Source of the DNA: Methanosaeta sp. PtaB.Bin018
GTDB taxonomy: Archaea; Halobacteriota; Methanosarcinia; Methanotrichales; Methanotrichaceae
Direction: 5' to 3'
Assembly: GCA_002067755.1 (NCBI GenBank)
Contig: MVQH01000101.1
Coordinates: 1 to 64,000 of the forward strand
DNA length: 64,000 bases
The translations under genes and the position numbers were made by a program. Under the pieces are notes generated by a model. That model was not told the DNA's origin and did not search any database. It was given only the letters and a program-made list of their open reading frames with translations. Numbering within the stretch: the first letter of the stretch is position 1; the number at the start of each line of letters is the position of its first letter. Shown piece by piece: positions 13,008-20,268 of this stretch.

Positions 13008-13125
13008 GGCAGGCCACCTCTAAAAAAGTGAGAGCTGCCAGTATCCTGGCCTGTCTCCATCTCTTGGCCACGTGGCGGCGATGGCTGGCATCTCGGCGGG
13101 CCTTCTTGCAGTTCATCGAGTGCAT
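12994..13125 (-). CDS. Small basic 43-residue protein
   Basis: MHSMNCKKARRDASHRRHVA and so on; rich in Arg/Lys/His in the first 27 residues, then a short hydrophobic helix ending LEVACHAQR. ATG 13125 overlaps the preceding gene by 13 bases, and the 3' end overlaps the next start by 14. The codons for its LEVA segment double as the GAGGTGGCC ribosome site of the following gene, which supports translation through this frame. Confidence 0.45.
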   Translation of the reverse strand: MHSMNCKKARRDASHRRHVAKRWRQARILAALTFLEVACHAQR

Positions 13126-13403
13126 GACCTCAGCTCTTTTCTCAGGTCATAGCGATGGCCAGGACGCTGCACAACGATGCCTCTCTCCTTCCGCATATTG
13201 AGCCTACGCAGCACTGCTTTGTCAGACAGGTTGAATTCAAACTCCAGATCACTCCTTTTGGCGGGACCTGTACTCAGAAGGTAGTGGCGGATTGCATCAA
13301 GCTCATTCTCGGTAGTCCTTGAAATAGTTGGATTTTTCGGGGACGATTCGGACAGGATCTTGAGAAGGTCCGCAAGCGAGATCTGAATCACGGCTCTGGT
13401 CAT
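13113..13403 (-). CDS. Winged-helix DNA-binding protein
   Basis: 96 residues from ATG 13403, which has GAGGAGG seven bases upstream and lies one base after the preceding stop (TGAGATG). Longer upstream starts in this frame overlap another gene and lack ribosome sites. Residues about 35-96 form a winged helix (ENELDAIRHYLLSTGPAKRS, then LEFEFNLSDKAVLRRLNMRK and a GHRYDL wing). Part of a coupled row of regulatory-looking genes; target unknown. Confidence 0.65.
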   Translation of the reverse strand: MTRAVIQISLADLLKILSESSPKNPTISRTTENELDAIRHYLLSTGPAKRSDLEFEFNLSDKAVLRRLNMRKERGIVVQRPGHRYDLRKELRSCTR

Positions 13404-13404
13404 C

Positions 13405-13581
13405 TCAGGCCTCCTCGTTGCATCTGCCATACTCATTTCTGAGCTTGGTATCTGCATCCCGAAGCACCGCCAGGATCTCGTCCACGTTTGAACCGCTCGC
13501 ACTGATCTCCCAATTGTAATTGCGGCTCTTCTGCAGACTGATCTTAATGGGCTGCTTGTGGCTGTCGACTATGGCTTCCAT
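13405..13581 (-). CDS. Small protein of unknown function
   Basis: 58 residues: an N-terminal beta-rich part (DSHKQPIKISLQKSRNYNWE) with a possible strand-turn-strand and a C-terminal helix (VDEILAVLRDADTKLRNEYG). ATG 13581 has GAGGTGGCC upstream and is one base after the previous stop; its own end GAGGAGGCCTGA forms the ribosome site and stop for the next gene. The pattern resembles short phage accessory proteins, but no family is recognised. Confidence 0.58.
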   Translation of the reverse strand: MEAIVDSHKQPIKISLQKSRNYNWEISASGSNVDEILAVLRDADTKLRNEYGRCNEEA

Positions 13582-13582
13582 C

Positions 13583-13738
13583 TCAGGCCACCTCAGGGAA
13601 CATCTCTGCGAGCAAATTGCCAGTCTCGCGGCGGATGGTCTGCAAAAGGGCTATGGCCTGATCGAGCTTCGCCAGGCGGTCCTTCATGCTGGCGGCCATC
13701 TCACGTTCTCCGATGAAAAGAATAGACTGGGAGGCCAT
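13583..13738 (-). CDS. Small coiled-coil protein, paralogue of the next gene upstream
   Basis: 51 residues from ATG 13738. The helix LDQAIALLQTIRRETGNLLA and the end EMFPEVA closely match the C-terminus of the protein encoded at 13740-13970 (LLEAMRQETGSVLAEIFTHPEVA), and both begin MA-x-Q. So the pair arose by tandem duplication. The GAGGTGGCCTAGA before the ATG is the shared coupler. Function unknown; oligomerising helices are likely. Confidence 0.55.
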   Translation of the reverse strand: MASQSILFIGEREMAASMKDRLAKLDQAIALLQTIRRETGNLLAEMFPEVA

Positions 13739-13739
13739 T

Positions 13740-13970
13740 CTAGGCCACCTCCGGGTGCGTGAATATCTCAGCAAGGACAGAGCCGGTTTCTTGGCGCATA
13801 GCTTCCAATAGATCAATGGCCGCGTTGATCCCGTCCATGCGGTCCTGCAACTCTTCAAGGCTAGAGCTGGTCTCTTTGCGCATGGCTTCCAGGAGGCTAA
13901 GGGCAAAATCGATTCCCGTCAGGCGGCCCTTTGCCTCTGTAGCCATACAGGAGATAGGCTGGGCGGCCAT
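13740..13970 (-). CDS. Coiled-coil protein with an internally repeated helix
   Basis: 76 residues from ATG 13970 (GAGGTGGCCTAGG upstream). It contains two copies of one helical unit, GIDFALSLLEAMRKETSSSL and GINAAIDLLEAMRQETGSVL, the second of which matches its downstream paralogue. Three copies of the unit thus lie within 390 bases. No catalytic motif; a small scaffold or DNA-associated oligomer is plausible but unproven. Confidence 0.57.
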   Translation of the reverse strand: MAAQPISCMATEAKGRLTGIDFALSLLEAMRKETSSSLEELQDRMDGINAAIDLLEAMRQETGSVLAEIFTHPEVA

Positions 13971-13971
13971 C

Positions 13972-14325
13972 CTAGGCCACCTCCTCACCGGGCAGCAGGC
14001 TGAACGGCCTGAACCCTCGCATATCTGGCCGGATGCTGTCCACAGGCTCCGGTGTGGTCTTCGCGAGCTGTGGGTAGTAGGTCCTCTGGTGCTTGCACGG
14101 CTTGCCAGGATTGTACATGGCAGCTGGGCAGGAGCAGGCCCCTGGAGTGGTCACATAATATACGTCGCCCTTGTTGCTCTGCACCAAGACCATCTCCGCC
14201 GTGAGCCTGTAGAAGGGGGGCATTTCCTGCGGCTCATGGCCGTGGTTGTGGTATGCGATCAACGACTTTACAGCCTCGACCGTTTGGGTGGCGGGGCCGC
14301 TTGCTAAAATTGTTTTGTTCAACAC
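13972..14325 (-). CDS. SWIM-type zinc-finger protein
   Basis: 117 residues from GTG 14325. The motif CSCPAAMYNPGKPCKH (about 64-79) has the C-x-C-xn-C-x-H arrangement of SWIM zinc fingers, which bind DNA or proteins. The preceding strand segment (VLVQSNKGDVYYVTTPGA) fits the usual SWIM context. It is the first gene of the minus-strand operon. A perfect ATTTATAAAT TATA element at 14359-14368 lies about 35 bases upstream and also faces the divergent ribbon-helix-helix gene. The start region contains one arm of a 13-bp inverted repeat. Confidence 0.7.
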   Translation of the reverse strand: MLNKTILASGPATQTVEAVKSLIAYHNHGHEPQEMPPFYRLTAEMVLVQSNKGDVYYVTTPGACSCPAAMYNPGKPCKHQRTYYPQLAKTTPEPVDSIRPDMRGFRPFSLLPGEEVA

Positions 14326-14358
14326 GTCTTTCCACCATATACTAAGTGCACTTGACAG

Positions 14359-14368
14359 ATTTATAAAT
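14359..14368. promoter_or_regulatory. Palindromic TATA element shared by divergent genes
   Basis: ATTTATAAAT is its own reverse complement and lies 33 bases before the SWIM gene start on the minus strand and 36-57 bases before the candidate RHH starts on the plus strand, suitable for archaeal TBP binding in both directions. Confidence 0.5.
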
Positions 14369-14425
14369 GCTTTGGTTAACTGAGTAGGAAAAAGTATTTC
14401 AACAATGTGCGCGTTCTATTTTATT

Positions 14426-14605
14426 ATGGCGACAAAAAAAATCGGCGTCAGCCTTGATGAAAAGACATACGAAGCGATCAAGGCGGAAGTAGCGACAAAG
14501 GACTATAGAAACATAAGTCACTTCATGGAACGTGCGGCGGAATTGCTCTTAGAAAAAAGGTTGAAGGAGAAGGGCCAAGGCCCTTTTGAAGCCCTGGCCA
14601 TTTGA
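14426..14605 (+). CDS. Ribbon-helix-helix (CopG-like) regulator
   Basis: 59 residues from ATG 14426; ATG 14405 adds seven residues and cannot be excluded. The N-terminal strand and first helix, KKIGVSLDEKTYEAIKAEVA, followed by DYRNISHFMERAAELLLEKR, are typical of RHH dimers that act as transcription repressors or antitoxins. No toxin gene follows. It is the last gene of the element before the tRNA and sits between exact inverted repeats, suggesting autoregulation or control of the divergent operon. Confidence 0.75.
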   Translation: MATKKIGVSLDEKTYEAIKAEVATKDYRNISHFMERAAELLLEKRLKEKGQGPFEALAI

Positions 14606-14709
14606 GGCGTTCTTTTTGGTGGAAAGACGCGCTCAAGTCATTCTCTGCTCTGCATTGAATGACAGTGATGTGATCCGATCAGCTTAAATCGCTTTCTGGC
14701 GTCGCTCTA

Positions 14710-14720
14710 TTACAGGTAAT
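14710..14720. repeat. Inner terminal repeat TTACAGGTAAT, right copy
   Basis: Identical to 494-504 and located four bases inside the right attachment core. Same orientation as the left copy. The intervening 14630-14709 holds no gene. Confidence 0.55.
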
Positions 14721-14724
14721 TTTA

Positions 14725-14739
14725 CGCTGAGGGTGAGAT
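14725..14739. repeat. Right attachment repeat (attR core) within tRNA-Ser
   Basis: CGCTGAGGGTGAGAT, identical to 467-481. It spans the discriminator G73, the 3' acceptor strand and the start of the T arm of tRNA-Ser, so insertion kept the tRNA functional. Confidence 0.88.
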
Positions 14740-14842
14740 TTGAACTCACGAGGTGCTATGCACCACTGGTTGTCCCGTACCTGTCCCCTTTATGGAGCCA
14801 GGACCTCAAGACCAGCGCCGTAGGCCGCTTGGCTACCTCAGC
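14725..14842 (-). tRNA. tRNA-Ser (anticodon UGA) with a 33-nt intron
   Basis: Reading the minus strand from 14842: acceptor GCTGAGG/CCTCAGC, anticodon stem CTGGT/ACCAG, loop C-T-TGA-G-A with anticodon at 14808-14806, variable arm GGTGC-ATA-GCACC, T arm GTGAG-TTCAAAT-CTCAC and discriminator G73. Removal of 14772-14804 (33 nt, between positions 37 and 38, the canonical archaeal site) gives an 85-nt class II tRNA. G73 and the long variable arm indicate serine rather than leucine. CCA is not encoded. A TATA-like cttaaaag lies near 14871-14878, about 30 bases upstream. This gene is the integration target of the element. Confidence 0.9.
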
Positions 14843-14961
14843 TCATCACAACCCATGTTTTGCCCTGGCCCTTTTAAGCCTGGCGATTGGTTGTGGGTCG
14901 CTTGTAACTTTTGCCGCTCATCCGGATAATTTTTATACTTTTCTCATCACTTGGTTCAATC

Positions 14962-16200
14962 ATGCTCATCAAGGACGTCTCCCTTCTCCAATCTGGCCAT
15001 CTCCTGAAGGGGCGCGATATACTCATACAGGGAAACAGGATAGTCAAGATCGGTCGCGATCTCAAGGATGAGGACAAGTATGATACCATCCAAGGCCACG
15101 GCAAGCTAGCAATTCCGGGCCTTGTCAATGCTCATACCCACCTGGCTATGACCCTCTTCAGAGGTTATGCAGACGACATGGCCCTCATGCCCTGGCTGCA
15201 GGAGAAGATCTGGCCTCTTGAGGCGAAGCTTACGGCTGAGGACATCCACTGGGGCGTGAAGCTAGGCTGCCTGGAGATGATCCGCTTCGGCATAACCTGT
15301 TACAATGACATGTACTACTTCATGGACGAGACTGCCAAAGCTACCAAGCAAATGGGCCTTCGCGCTTTTCTGTCTGGCGTAGTCTTCGACTCCCGGCCGG
15401 AATTCAAAGCAGAGGCAGAGAGCTTCATCAAGCGGTGGAAGGGTGACGAACTGATCTGCCCTGCAGTGGGTCCGCATGCCATCTACACCTGTTCTGAGGA
15501 GACCCTCGCCTGGGCCAGGGATACGTCAGAGAAGAACGGCATAAAGATCCACATACACCTATCCGAGACGCGAGGAGAATTTGACGATTCGGTGAAAAAG
15601 CGTGGAAAAAGTCCTGTGCAATATCTGGATTCACTGGGGCTGCTCAGCAGCAGGCTCCTGGCAGCTCACTGCGTTTGGCTCACAGAGAACGACATAAGGC
15701 TGCTGGCCAATCGCCGTGTAAACGTGATCCATTGCCCTGTGAGCAATCTGAAGCTCGCCGCAGGCATTGCGCCTGTTGACAGGCTGATGGCAGCAGGCGT
15801 AAACGTATGCCTCGGGACGGACGGGGCATCGAGCAACAACAACCTGGACCTCTTCGAAGAGATGAAGATGGCTGCGATCCTCCAGAAGAATGCCTGCTCC
15901 CGCCCCGAGGCCATGACTGCGAAGGATATCTGGACGATTGCGACTGAGAACGGCTATCAAGCCACGGGCCTTGCCCTGGGTTTGGCTGAAGGAGCACTTG
16001 CCGATCTATCTCTAATCGACCTGAGAAAGCCCTGGCTGACTCCCTTTTCAAACATTCTGTCTCTCCTGGCCTACAGCATGGTCGATGGTGTGGACACGAC
16101 GATAGTCAACGGAAAAGTCCTCATGAAAGATGGAAAGATCCCCGGAGAGCCTGAGATCCTGGTTAGGGCTCAAGAGCGCTTCGAGCGCTTGACATCTTGA
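14962..16200 (+). CDS. dadD: S-adenosylhomocysteine / 5'-deoxyadenosine deaminase
   Basis: 412 residues from ATG 14962. Amidohydrolase metal-site motifs are all present: NAHTHLAM (about 53-60), HIHLSET (about 197-203), AAHCVWL (about 230) and GTDGASSNNN (about 285-294). Members of this methanogen family deaminate 5'-deoxyadenosine, SAH and MTA, recycling products of radical SAM and methyl-transfer reactions in the cytoplasm. A TATA (tttttatactt) at 14930-14940 sits about 27 bases before the ATG, so translation is probably leaderless; the extra upstream frame is not used. Single gene, convergent with the secreted protein that follows. Confidence 0.88.
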   Translation: MLIKDVSLLQSGHLLKGRDILIQGNRIVKIGRDLKDEDKYDTIQGHGKLAIPGLVNAHTHLAMTLFRGYADDMALMPWLQEKIWPLEAKLTAEDIHWGVKLGCLEMIRFGITCYNDMYYFMDETAKATKQMGLRAFLSGVVFDSRPEFKAEAESFIKRWKGDELICPAVGPHAIYTCSEETLAWARDTSEKNGIKIHIHLSETRGEFDDSVKKRGKSPVQYLDSLGLLSSRLLAAHCVWLTENDIRLLANRRVNVIHCPVSNLKLAAGIAPVDRLMAAGVNVCLGTDGASSNNNLDLFEEMKMAAILQKNACSRPEAMTAKDIWTIATENGYQATGLALGLAEGALADLSLIDLRKPWLTPFSNILSLLAYSMVDGVDTTIVNGKVLMKDGKIPGEPEILVRAQERFERLTS

Positions 16201-16201
16201 G

Positions 16202-17119
16202 CTATCTCAGTCTCCTGCGCAGTTTTCTCTTTGCTTGCAAAAACCGTTCTGCAAAGAGAATGCCTCCCGACAATACAATCAAAACCGCAGCAGGCACCAG
16301 CCAATATAATGGCGAATCATTCTGCACCAAAATTAGGACCGCGAGATCATCGCTTGGACCCTCTCCGTATACGATCTTGCATGGCAAGGGATAGTAACCA
16401 GGAGTGGTATTCTCATCTGTTTGAACCTTGATCCTCGCCGCTGATATGCCATCGGGATCGATTCGCATTGGATCAAAATCACCCTCAGCTTTGCTGAAGG
16501 GCGCCCGTGGGTGAGGCTCGACCCGAAGGCCGATGGCAGGCTCATCCCCATGGTTCGCCAAAAGAAGCTGCAACTCTGAATCCTCTCCTGGAGTTGCCAC
16601 GCCCTTCACCTCTTCAAGCCTGAGATCTGGGCCCTGAACCACACTGAATTGCAAAGGCATCTCTTGGGCGATGTCCTCGTATTGAAACACAACATCCGGA
16701 AGGCTCTCATCTCCACTGACCGCGATACCGGAGAGTCTGGAGAAGCTGATGTGAAGCTCCAATGGACAAATGCCCTTCTGCATGCCCTCAGCCAAGGCTG
16801 CGAACCTCACAGATCTGCTCATTCCTGGTGCAAGATCTCCCACTACCTGTGGTCCGGAGAGCACCTTGATCCTGTCGTCTGCGCATAAAAGCTCAGCCAC
16901 GATCCAGTGAGCGTTGGCCTTTTGCATTCCTAGCTCAGGTTCGGATGCGGCTGAGGCATTGTTTCGCAATTCGATTGTTAGCACAGACGGCCTGTCAAGC
17001 ACCAGCCTCCCAGAGGTCGAAGAGACCTCCAGATGAGGGCCATCCGCCTGGAGATCTTCTCCACTGCTTTGGGCTGTGAGGAGCAGGAGAATCGCAAGAG
17101 CTGCCAGAGGCTTCATCAA
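16202..17119 (-). CDS. Exported membrane-anchored protein with CARDB-like domains
   Basis: 305 residues: signal peptide (ALAILLLLTAQSSG, about 6-20), two beta-sandwich-like domains (about 28-140 and 145-260, with phrases such as VLTIELRNNASA and LQLLLANHGDEPAIGLRV), and a C-terminal membrane span (about 273-293) followed by a basic cytoplasmic tail (KRKLRRRLR). This is the architecture of archaeal surface proteins with CARDB/COG1361-type adhesion domains. It ends one base after the convergent deaminase gene. Specific role unknown. Confidence 0.72.
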   Translation of the reverse strand: MMKPLAALAILLLLTAQSSGEDLQADGPHLEVSSTSGRLVLDRPSVLTIELRNNASAASEPELGMQKANAHWIVAELLCADDRIKVLSGPQVVGDLAPGMSRSVRFAALAEGMQKGICPLELHISFSRLSGIAVSGDESLPDVVFQYEDIAQEMPLQFSVVQGPDLRLEEVKGVATPGEDSELQLLLANHGDEPAIGLRVEPHPRAPFSKAEGDFDPMRIDPDGISAARIKVQTDENTTPGYYPLPCKIVYGEGPSDDLAVLILVQNDSPLYWLVPAAVLIVLSGGILFAERFLQAKRKLRRRLR

Positions 17120-17205
17120 TGCTAAAGCGGACTGCTCCTTTTTATCTTTACCTCCAGAGGCGACGTTACGGCCTTATTGCAGGGGCGAGAGCAGAAAGCC
17201 ATACC

Positions 17206-18006
17206 TCATTGCTGCTCAAAAGTCAATATTGAGGCCTCCTCTGCCTTCAATCCTTTGTGAACCACGCCACAAATGCGGCGGACGATGAGCGCTGGATCAT
17301 CAGCCTGAAAGACATTCCTGCCGATGGCCACCCCTCTAGCACCTGCGTCTATTGCTCCTTCTATCATGCATAGTAGGTCAAGCTCTGAATTCACCTTGGG
17401 GCCTCCTGCGATGACAACAGGAACAGGGCAGCTCTCCACGACTCGCGCAAAGCTGTAATGATCTCCAGTATAATTCGTCTTGACGATATCAGCGCCAAGC
17501 TCTGCACCAACTCTGGCGGCGTGGGCGATATGCTCTTCGGCAAATTCATCCTTGATCTTTCTTCCGCGGGGATACATCATGGCCAACAGGGGCATGCCCC
17601 ACTCCTGACAGCTGCGAGAGACCTCGCCGAGGGTGGAGAGCATGCGCCCCTCGTCTTCAGCGCCTACGTTTACGTGAATGCTGACAGCATCCGCTCCGAT
17701 CTTAAGTGCCTCCTCTACGGATGCGACGAGAACCTTGTTGTTTGGATCAGGCCCAAGAGCAGTGGACGCGGAAAGATGGATGATCAGGCCCAGGTCCTTC
17801 CCATAGCCTCGGTGGCCGAAGGCCGCAGCACCCTTGTGAACCACAGCTGCATCTGCACCGCCAGAAGCTACAGCGTCGGCGATGGCTTTTACGCTCTTGA
17901 TGCCCTTGATGGGCCCGACGCTGACCCCGTGGTCCATGGGAATTATGACTGTGTTGCCTGTATTGCGGTTGATGATTCTCTCCATGCGGATCGATGTTCC
18001 TCTCAA
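17206..18006 (-). CDS. 2-amino-3,7-dideoxy-D-threo-hept-6-ulosonate (ADH) synthase
   Basis: 266 residues, class I aldolase of the DeoC/LacD superfamily. Motifs: [13 protein letters not shown] (about 20-32), [23 protein letters not shown], the Schiff-base region IVKTNYTGD (Lys about 175) and the phosphate-binding ends VIAGGPK and [10 protein letters not shown]. It performs the first step of the archaeal alternative route to 3-dehydroquinate, making ADH for aromatic amino acids. The TTG at 18006 gives [10 protein letters not shown], matching the conserved N-terminus; ATG 17985 is shorter. TATA-like ctaaataata lies about 25 bases upstream. The partner DHQ synthase II gene is not in the window. 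Confidence 0.88.
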   Translation of the reverse strand: MRGTSIRMERIINRNTGNTVIIPMDHGVSVGPIKGIKSVKAIADAVASGGADAAVVHKGAAAFGHRGYGKDLGLIIHLSASTALGPDPNNKVLVASVEEALKIGADAVSIHVNVGAEDEGRMLSTLGEVSRSCQEWGMPLLAMMYPRGRKIKDEFAEEHIAHAARVGAELGADIVKTNYTGDHYSFARVVESCPVPVVIAGGPKVNSELDLLCMIEGAIDAGARGVAIGRNVFQADDPALIVRRICGVVHKGLKAEEASILTFEQQ

Positions 18007-18123
18007 TTTAATACCCCGTAATTAATGTATTATTTAGTACATCATAGTGCTTTTTATTACCATGATGAACAATTAGGGTGTATTTAAAATTTCCCTTTCA
18101 GATAAGCCTGAAATAGTGGCAAT

Positions 18124-19173
18124 ATGTCCATACCATTGGAGAGACTCGACATGGGCGGCTGTGTATGCTGCAACAGGAGGCTGTTTAGGGTATGGGGGAT
18201 AGCTCTCATGCTCTCCTTGATGGCAGCCATAAACATCAATTTTATACTTGGTACGGCAATAGCGGGAACGGAGAACGGTGAATTCTGTCCCACCTGCCCG
18301 GACTGGACTGATTTGGACGGCTGGCTGGTCAAGAAGGATGCCTATGAGAAGGCCCAGATAAACTCAATGCAGCACTACGGCCAGACTAACAGCAGCATCT
18401 CGACGGCAAGCGCTCAGACAAAAGAGCTTGCAAAAGGCTATCCATATCAGGGGCTTTTGTCATATGCCACAGCTTCAAGAGATGAAATGGTTGTCCTGGA
18501 TGTCCGGACGCCACAGGATTACAAGAGCGGTCACATTCCAGGCGCTCGCAGCCTCTACTGGAAAGGGCTGCAAAAGGATGGTACCCTGGATCCAGAGGTT
18601 GCTGAAAGCGCACTTCGGAGGGCGGGGGTAAACAACAGCGATCGCCTTCTGATTTACGGGGGGTCTGATGAGGGCCCAGCCTTCGTCTTCTGGGCTTTGA
18701 ATTATCTAGGCCAGAGGAACGTGAGCCTGCTTGATGGAGGCATAGATGCAGCCTGGAGCGCAGGCATTTTGCCGGACAGAACCGAAGTGTCTGCGCCCTT
18801 ATCGAATTACACCAAGCACACTGTGTCCTGGCTCCTCGTGACACCTTCCAACCTGGACAGCTTCCTCGCTATGGCGGATGTTCAGATTCTGGATGCAAGG
18901 GATTTTGCCGACTTCGGAATGAACAGGCTCACCAACGCTTCTATACCACTCACTGCGGAAAATCTCTACGACGACTCTAAGATAAGAGATGCTGCCACTT
19001 TGGAGGAATTGCTGAACCGGCGCAGCCTGGATAAAAAAGGCACCCAACTTGTCTACGGCACGCCTCAGGCCTACAGTCTCTTTTATGTGCTGCGGCTCAT
19101 GGGCTACAACGCCACGCTTCTGGAGGGAGACTGGTGGCAAGAGACGAGGTGGGCCGTGAGAAACGTCCGGTAG
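18124..19173 (+). CDS. Exported two-domain rhodanese homologue without catalytic cysteine
   Basis: 349 residues. A signal or anchor segment (VWGIALMLSLMAAININFIL, about 24-43) is followed by two rhodanese domains: the first with VVLDVRTPQDYKSGHIPGA (about 122-140), the second with ILDARDFADF (about 257). The sulfurtransferase loop in the second domain, normally starting with Cys, reads LVYGTPQAYS (about 309-318), so there is no persulfide-forming cysteine there. It is therefore unlikely to be an active thiosulfate sulfurtransferase and may bind a ligand or protein outside the membrane. Single gene, convergent with the epimerase. Confidence 0.78.
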   Translation: MSIPLERLDMGGCVCCNRRLFRVWGIALMLSLMAAININFILGTAIAGTENGEFCPTCPDWTDLDGWLVKKDAYEKAQINSMQHYGQTNSSISTASAQTKELAKGYPYQGLLSYATASRDEMVVLDVRTPQDYKSGHIPGARSLYWKGLQKDGTLDPEVAESALRRAGVNNSDRLLIYGGSDEGPAFVFWALNYLGQRNVSLLDGGIDAAWSAGILPDRTEVSAPLSNYTKHTVSWLLVTPSNLDSFLAMADVQILDARDFADFGMNRLTNASIPLTAENLYDDSKIRDAATLEELLNRRSLDKKGTQLVYGTPQAYSLFYVLRLMGYNATLLEGDWWQETRWAVRNVR

Positions 19174-19185
19174 AAACTGCCATCG

Positions 19186-20136
19186 TCAAGCCCCCAGCAG
19201 CGAGTCTACGGCAGTTTCAATCGCCCCAGCCGATCCGAGCTTTGGAGACCAGCCGATCCTCGCGATCTTCTCGATTGAGAGCAGCATGACCTTCACATCG
19301 CCCTTCCAGCCCCTGCCGTCGATTCCTCCTGTGTATCTGTACTTGACGCCGGAAAGTCCCATCTTACTCGTCACAATATCTGCGATTCCAGAAACGTCCA
19401 AGGCGTCAATGGATCCGATGTTGAAGATGTTTGTCTCGTCCCGAGAATTCTCGACGCAATGCACCATAGCATCCACGCAGTCCTTCACCTCCAGATAGGA
19501 CTTGCGCTGCTCTCCTGAGCCCAGGATCTCCAGCTCTCGAGGATTTTGCTGCAGCTTGCGAATGAAGTCCACCAAAACTCCATGCGTGCCGCGCTCGCCA
19601 ACGATATTTGCGAATCGAAAGATCCATGACTGCATATCGAAGGTGTGGCAGTAAGATGAGATCAAGGCCTCACATGAGAGTTTAGATGCGCCGTAAAGAG
19701 ATATCGGCATCAGCGGGCCATAATCTTCGGGAGTGGGCACGACCTTCGCCTCGCCGTAGACAGTAGACGTGGATGTGAAGGCGATGCGGCGAACGTTCGT
19801 CTTGCGCATGGCCTCCAGTACATTGTAGGTGGCGAGCACATTCTGCTCCAGGTGCACACGAGTGTTCTCTGCACCCAATTTTACATCGGGATTGGCAGCC
19901 AGGTGAAAGACCATATCCATTCCAATAAAGGCCCTCTCCAGTGCCCTGGCGTCGAGGAGATCTGCTTTTATGAGATGGAAATTCGGATTGCTCAGATGAT
20001 GCGCCACAAAATCCATCTTGCCGGAACTGAAGTTATCAAGGACAGTTACATCATTTTGCTCCAGCAGCCTGTCTACGAGGTGGCTGCCAATGAATCCTGC
20101 GCCGCCTGTAACGAGAATCGATCTAGACTTTGACAT
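19186..20136 (-). CDS. NAD-dependent nucleotide-sugar epimerase (UDP-glucose 4-epimerase-like)
   Basis: 316 residues, extended SDR family. The N-terminal dinucleotide motif is LVTGGAGFIGSHLVD (about 8-22), the Ser/Thr of the catalytic triad lies in FTSTSTVYGEA (about 121-131), and the Y-x3-K pair is LYGASK (about 147-152). Length and motifs fit GalE/WbpP-like epimerases that supply sugars for cell-surface glycans. ATG 20136; no operon partner. Exact substrate cannot be told from sequence. Confidence 0.83.
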   Translation of the reverse strand: MSKSRSILVTGGAGFIGSHLVDRLLEQNDVTVLDNFSSGKMDFVAHHLSNPNFHLIKADLLDARALERAFIGMDMVFHLAANPDVKLGAENTRVHLEQNVLATYNVLEAMRKTNVRRIAFTSTSTVYGEAKVVPTPEDYGPLMPISLYGASKLSCEALISSYCHTFDMQSWIFRFANIVGERGTHGVLVDFIRKLQQNPRELEILGSGEQRKSYLEVKDCVDAMVHCVENSRDETNIFNIGSIDALDVSGIADIVTSKMGLSGVKYRYTGGIDGRGWKGDVKVMLLSIEKIARIGWSPKLGSAGAIETAVDSLLGA

Positions 20137-20268
20137 CCATTCCCGTCATTAAGCTACATTAAGATATAACTCCTTCCTACGAGCTCCCATCCAGTCGTCC
20201 TTGGATAAGCTGATACGTCTACGTAAGTTTTTTATTGTAAGCAATACTGCTCAATAGGGGATCAATTC

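Larger units (their letters stand above)
14325..14629. repeat. 13-bp inverted repeat flanking the RHH regulator gene
   Basis: CGTCTTTCCACCA (14325-14337) and TGGTGGAAAGACG (14617-14629) are exact reverse complements. They bracket the small regulator gene and its promoter. One arm covers the start of the SWIM gene, the other lies just after the RHH stop. They may be binding sites for the encoded RHH protein or the ends of a recently acquired cassette. Confidence 0.5.

Noticed and set aside
14725-14842. tRNA read as tRNA-Leu
   Set aside because: The discriminator is G73 and the anticodon after removing the 33-nt intron is UGA; both indicate serine.
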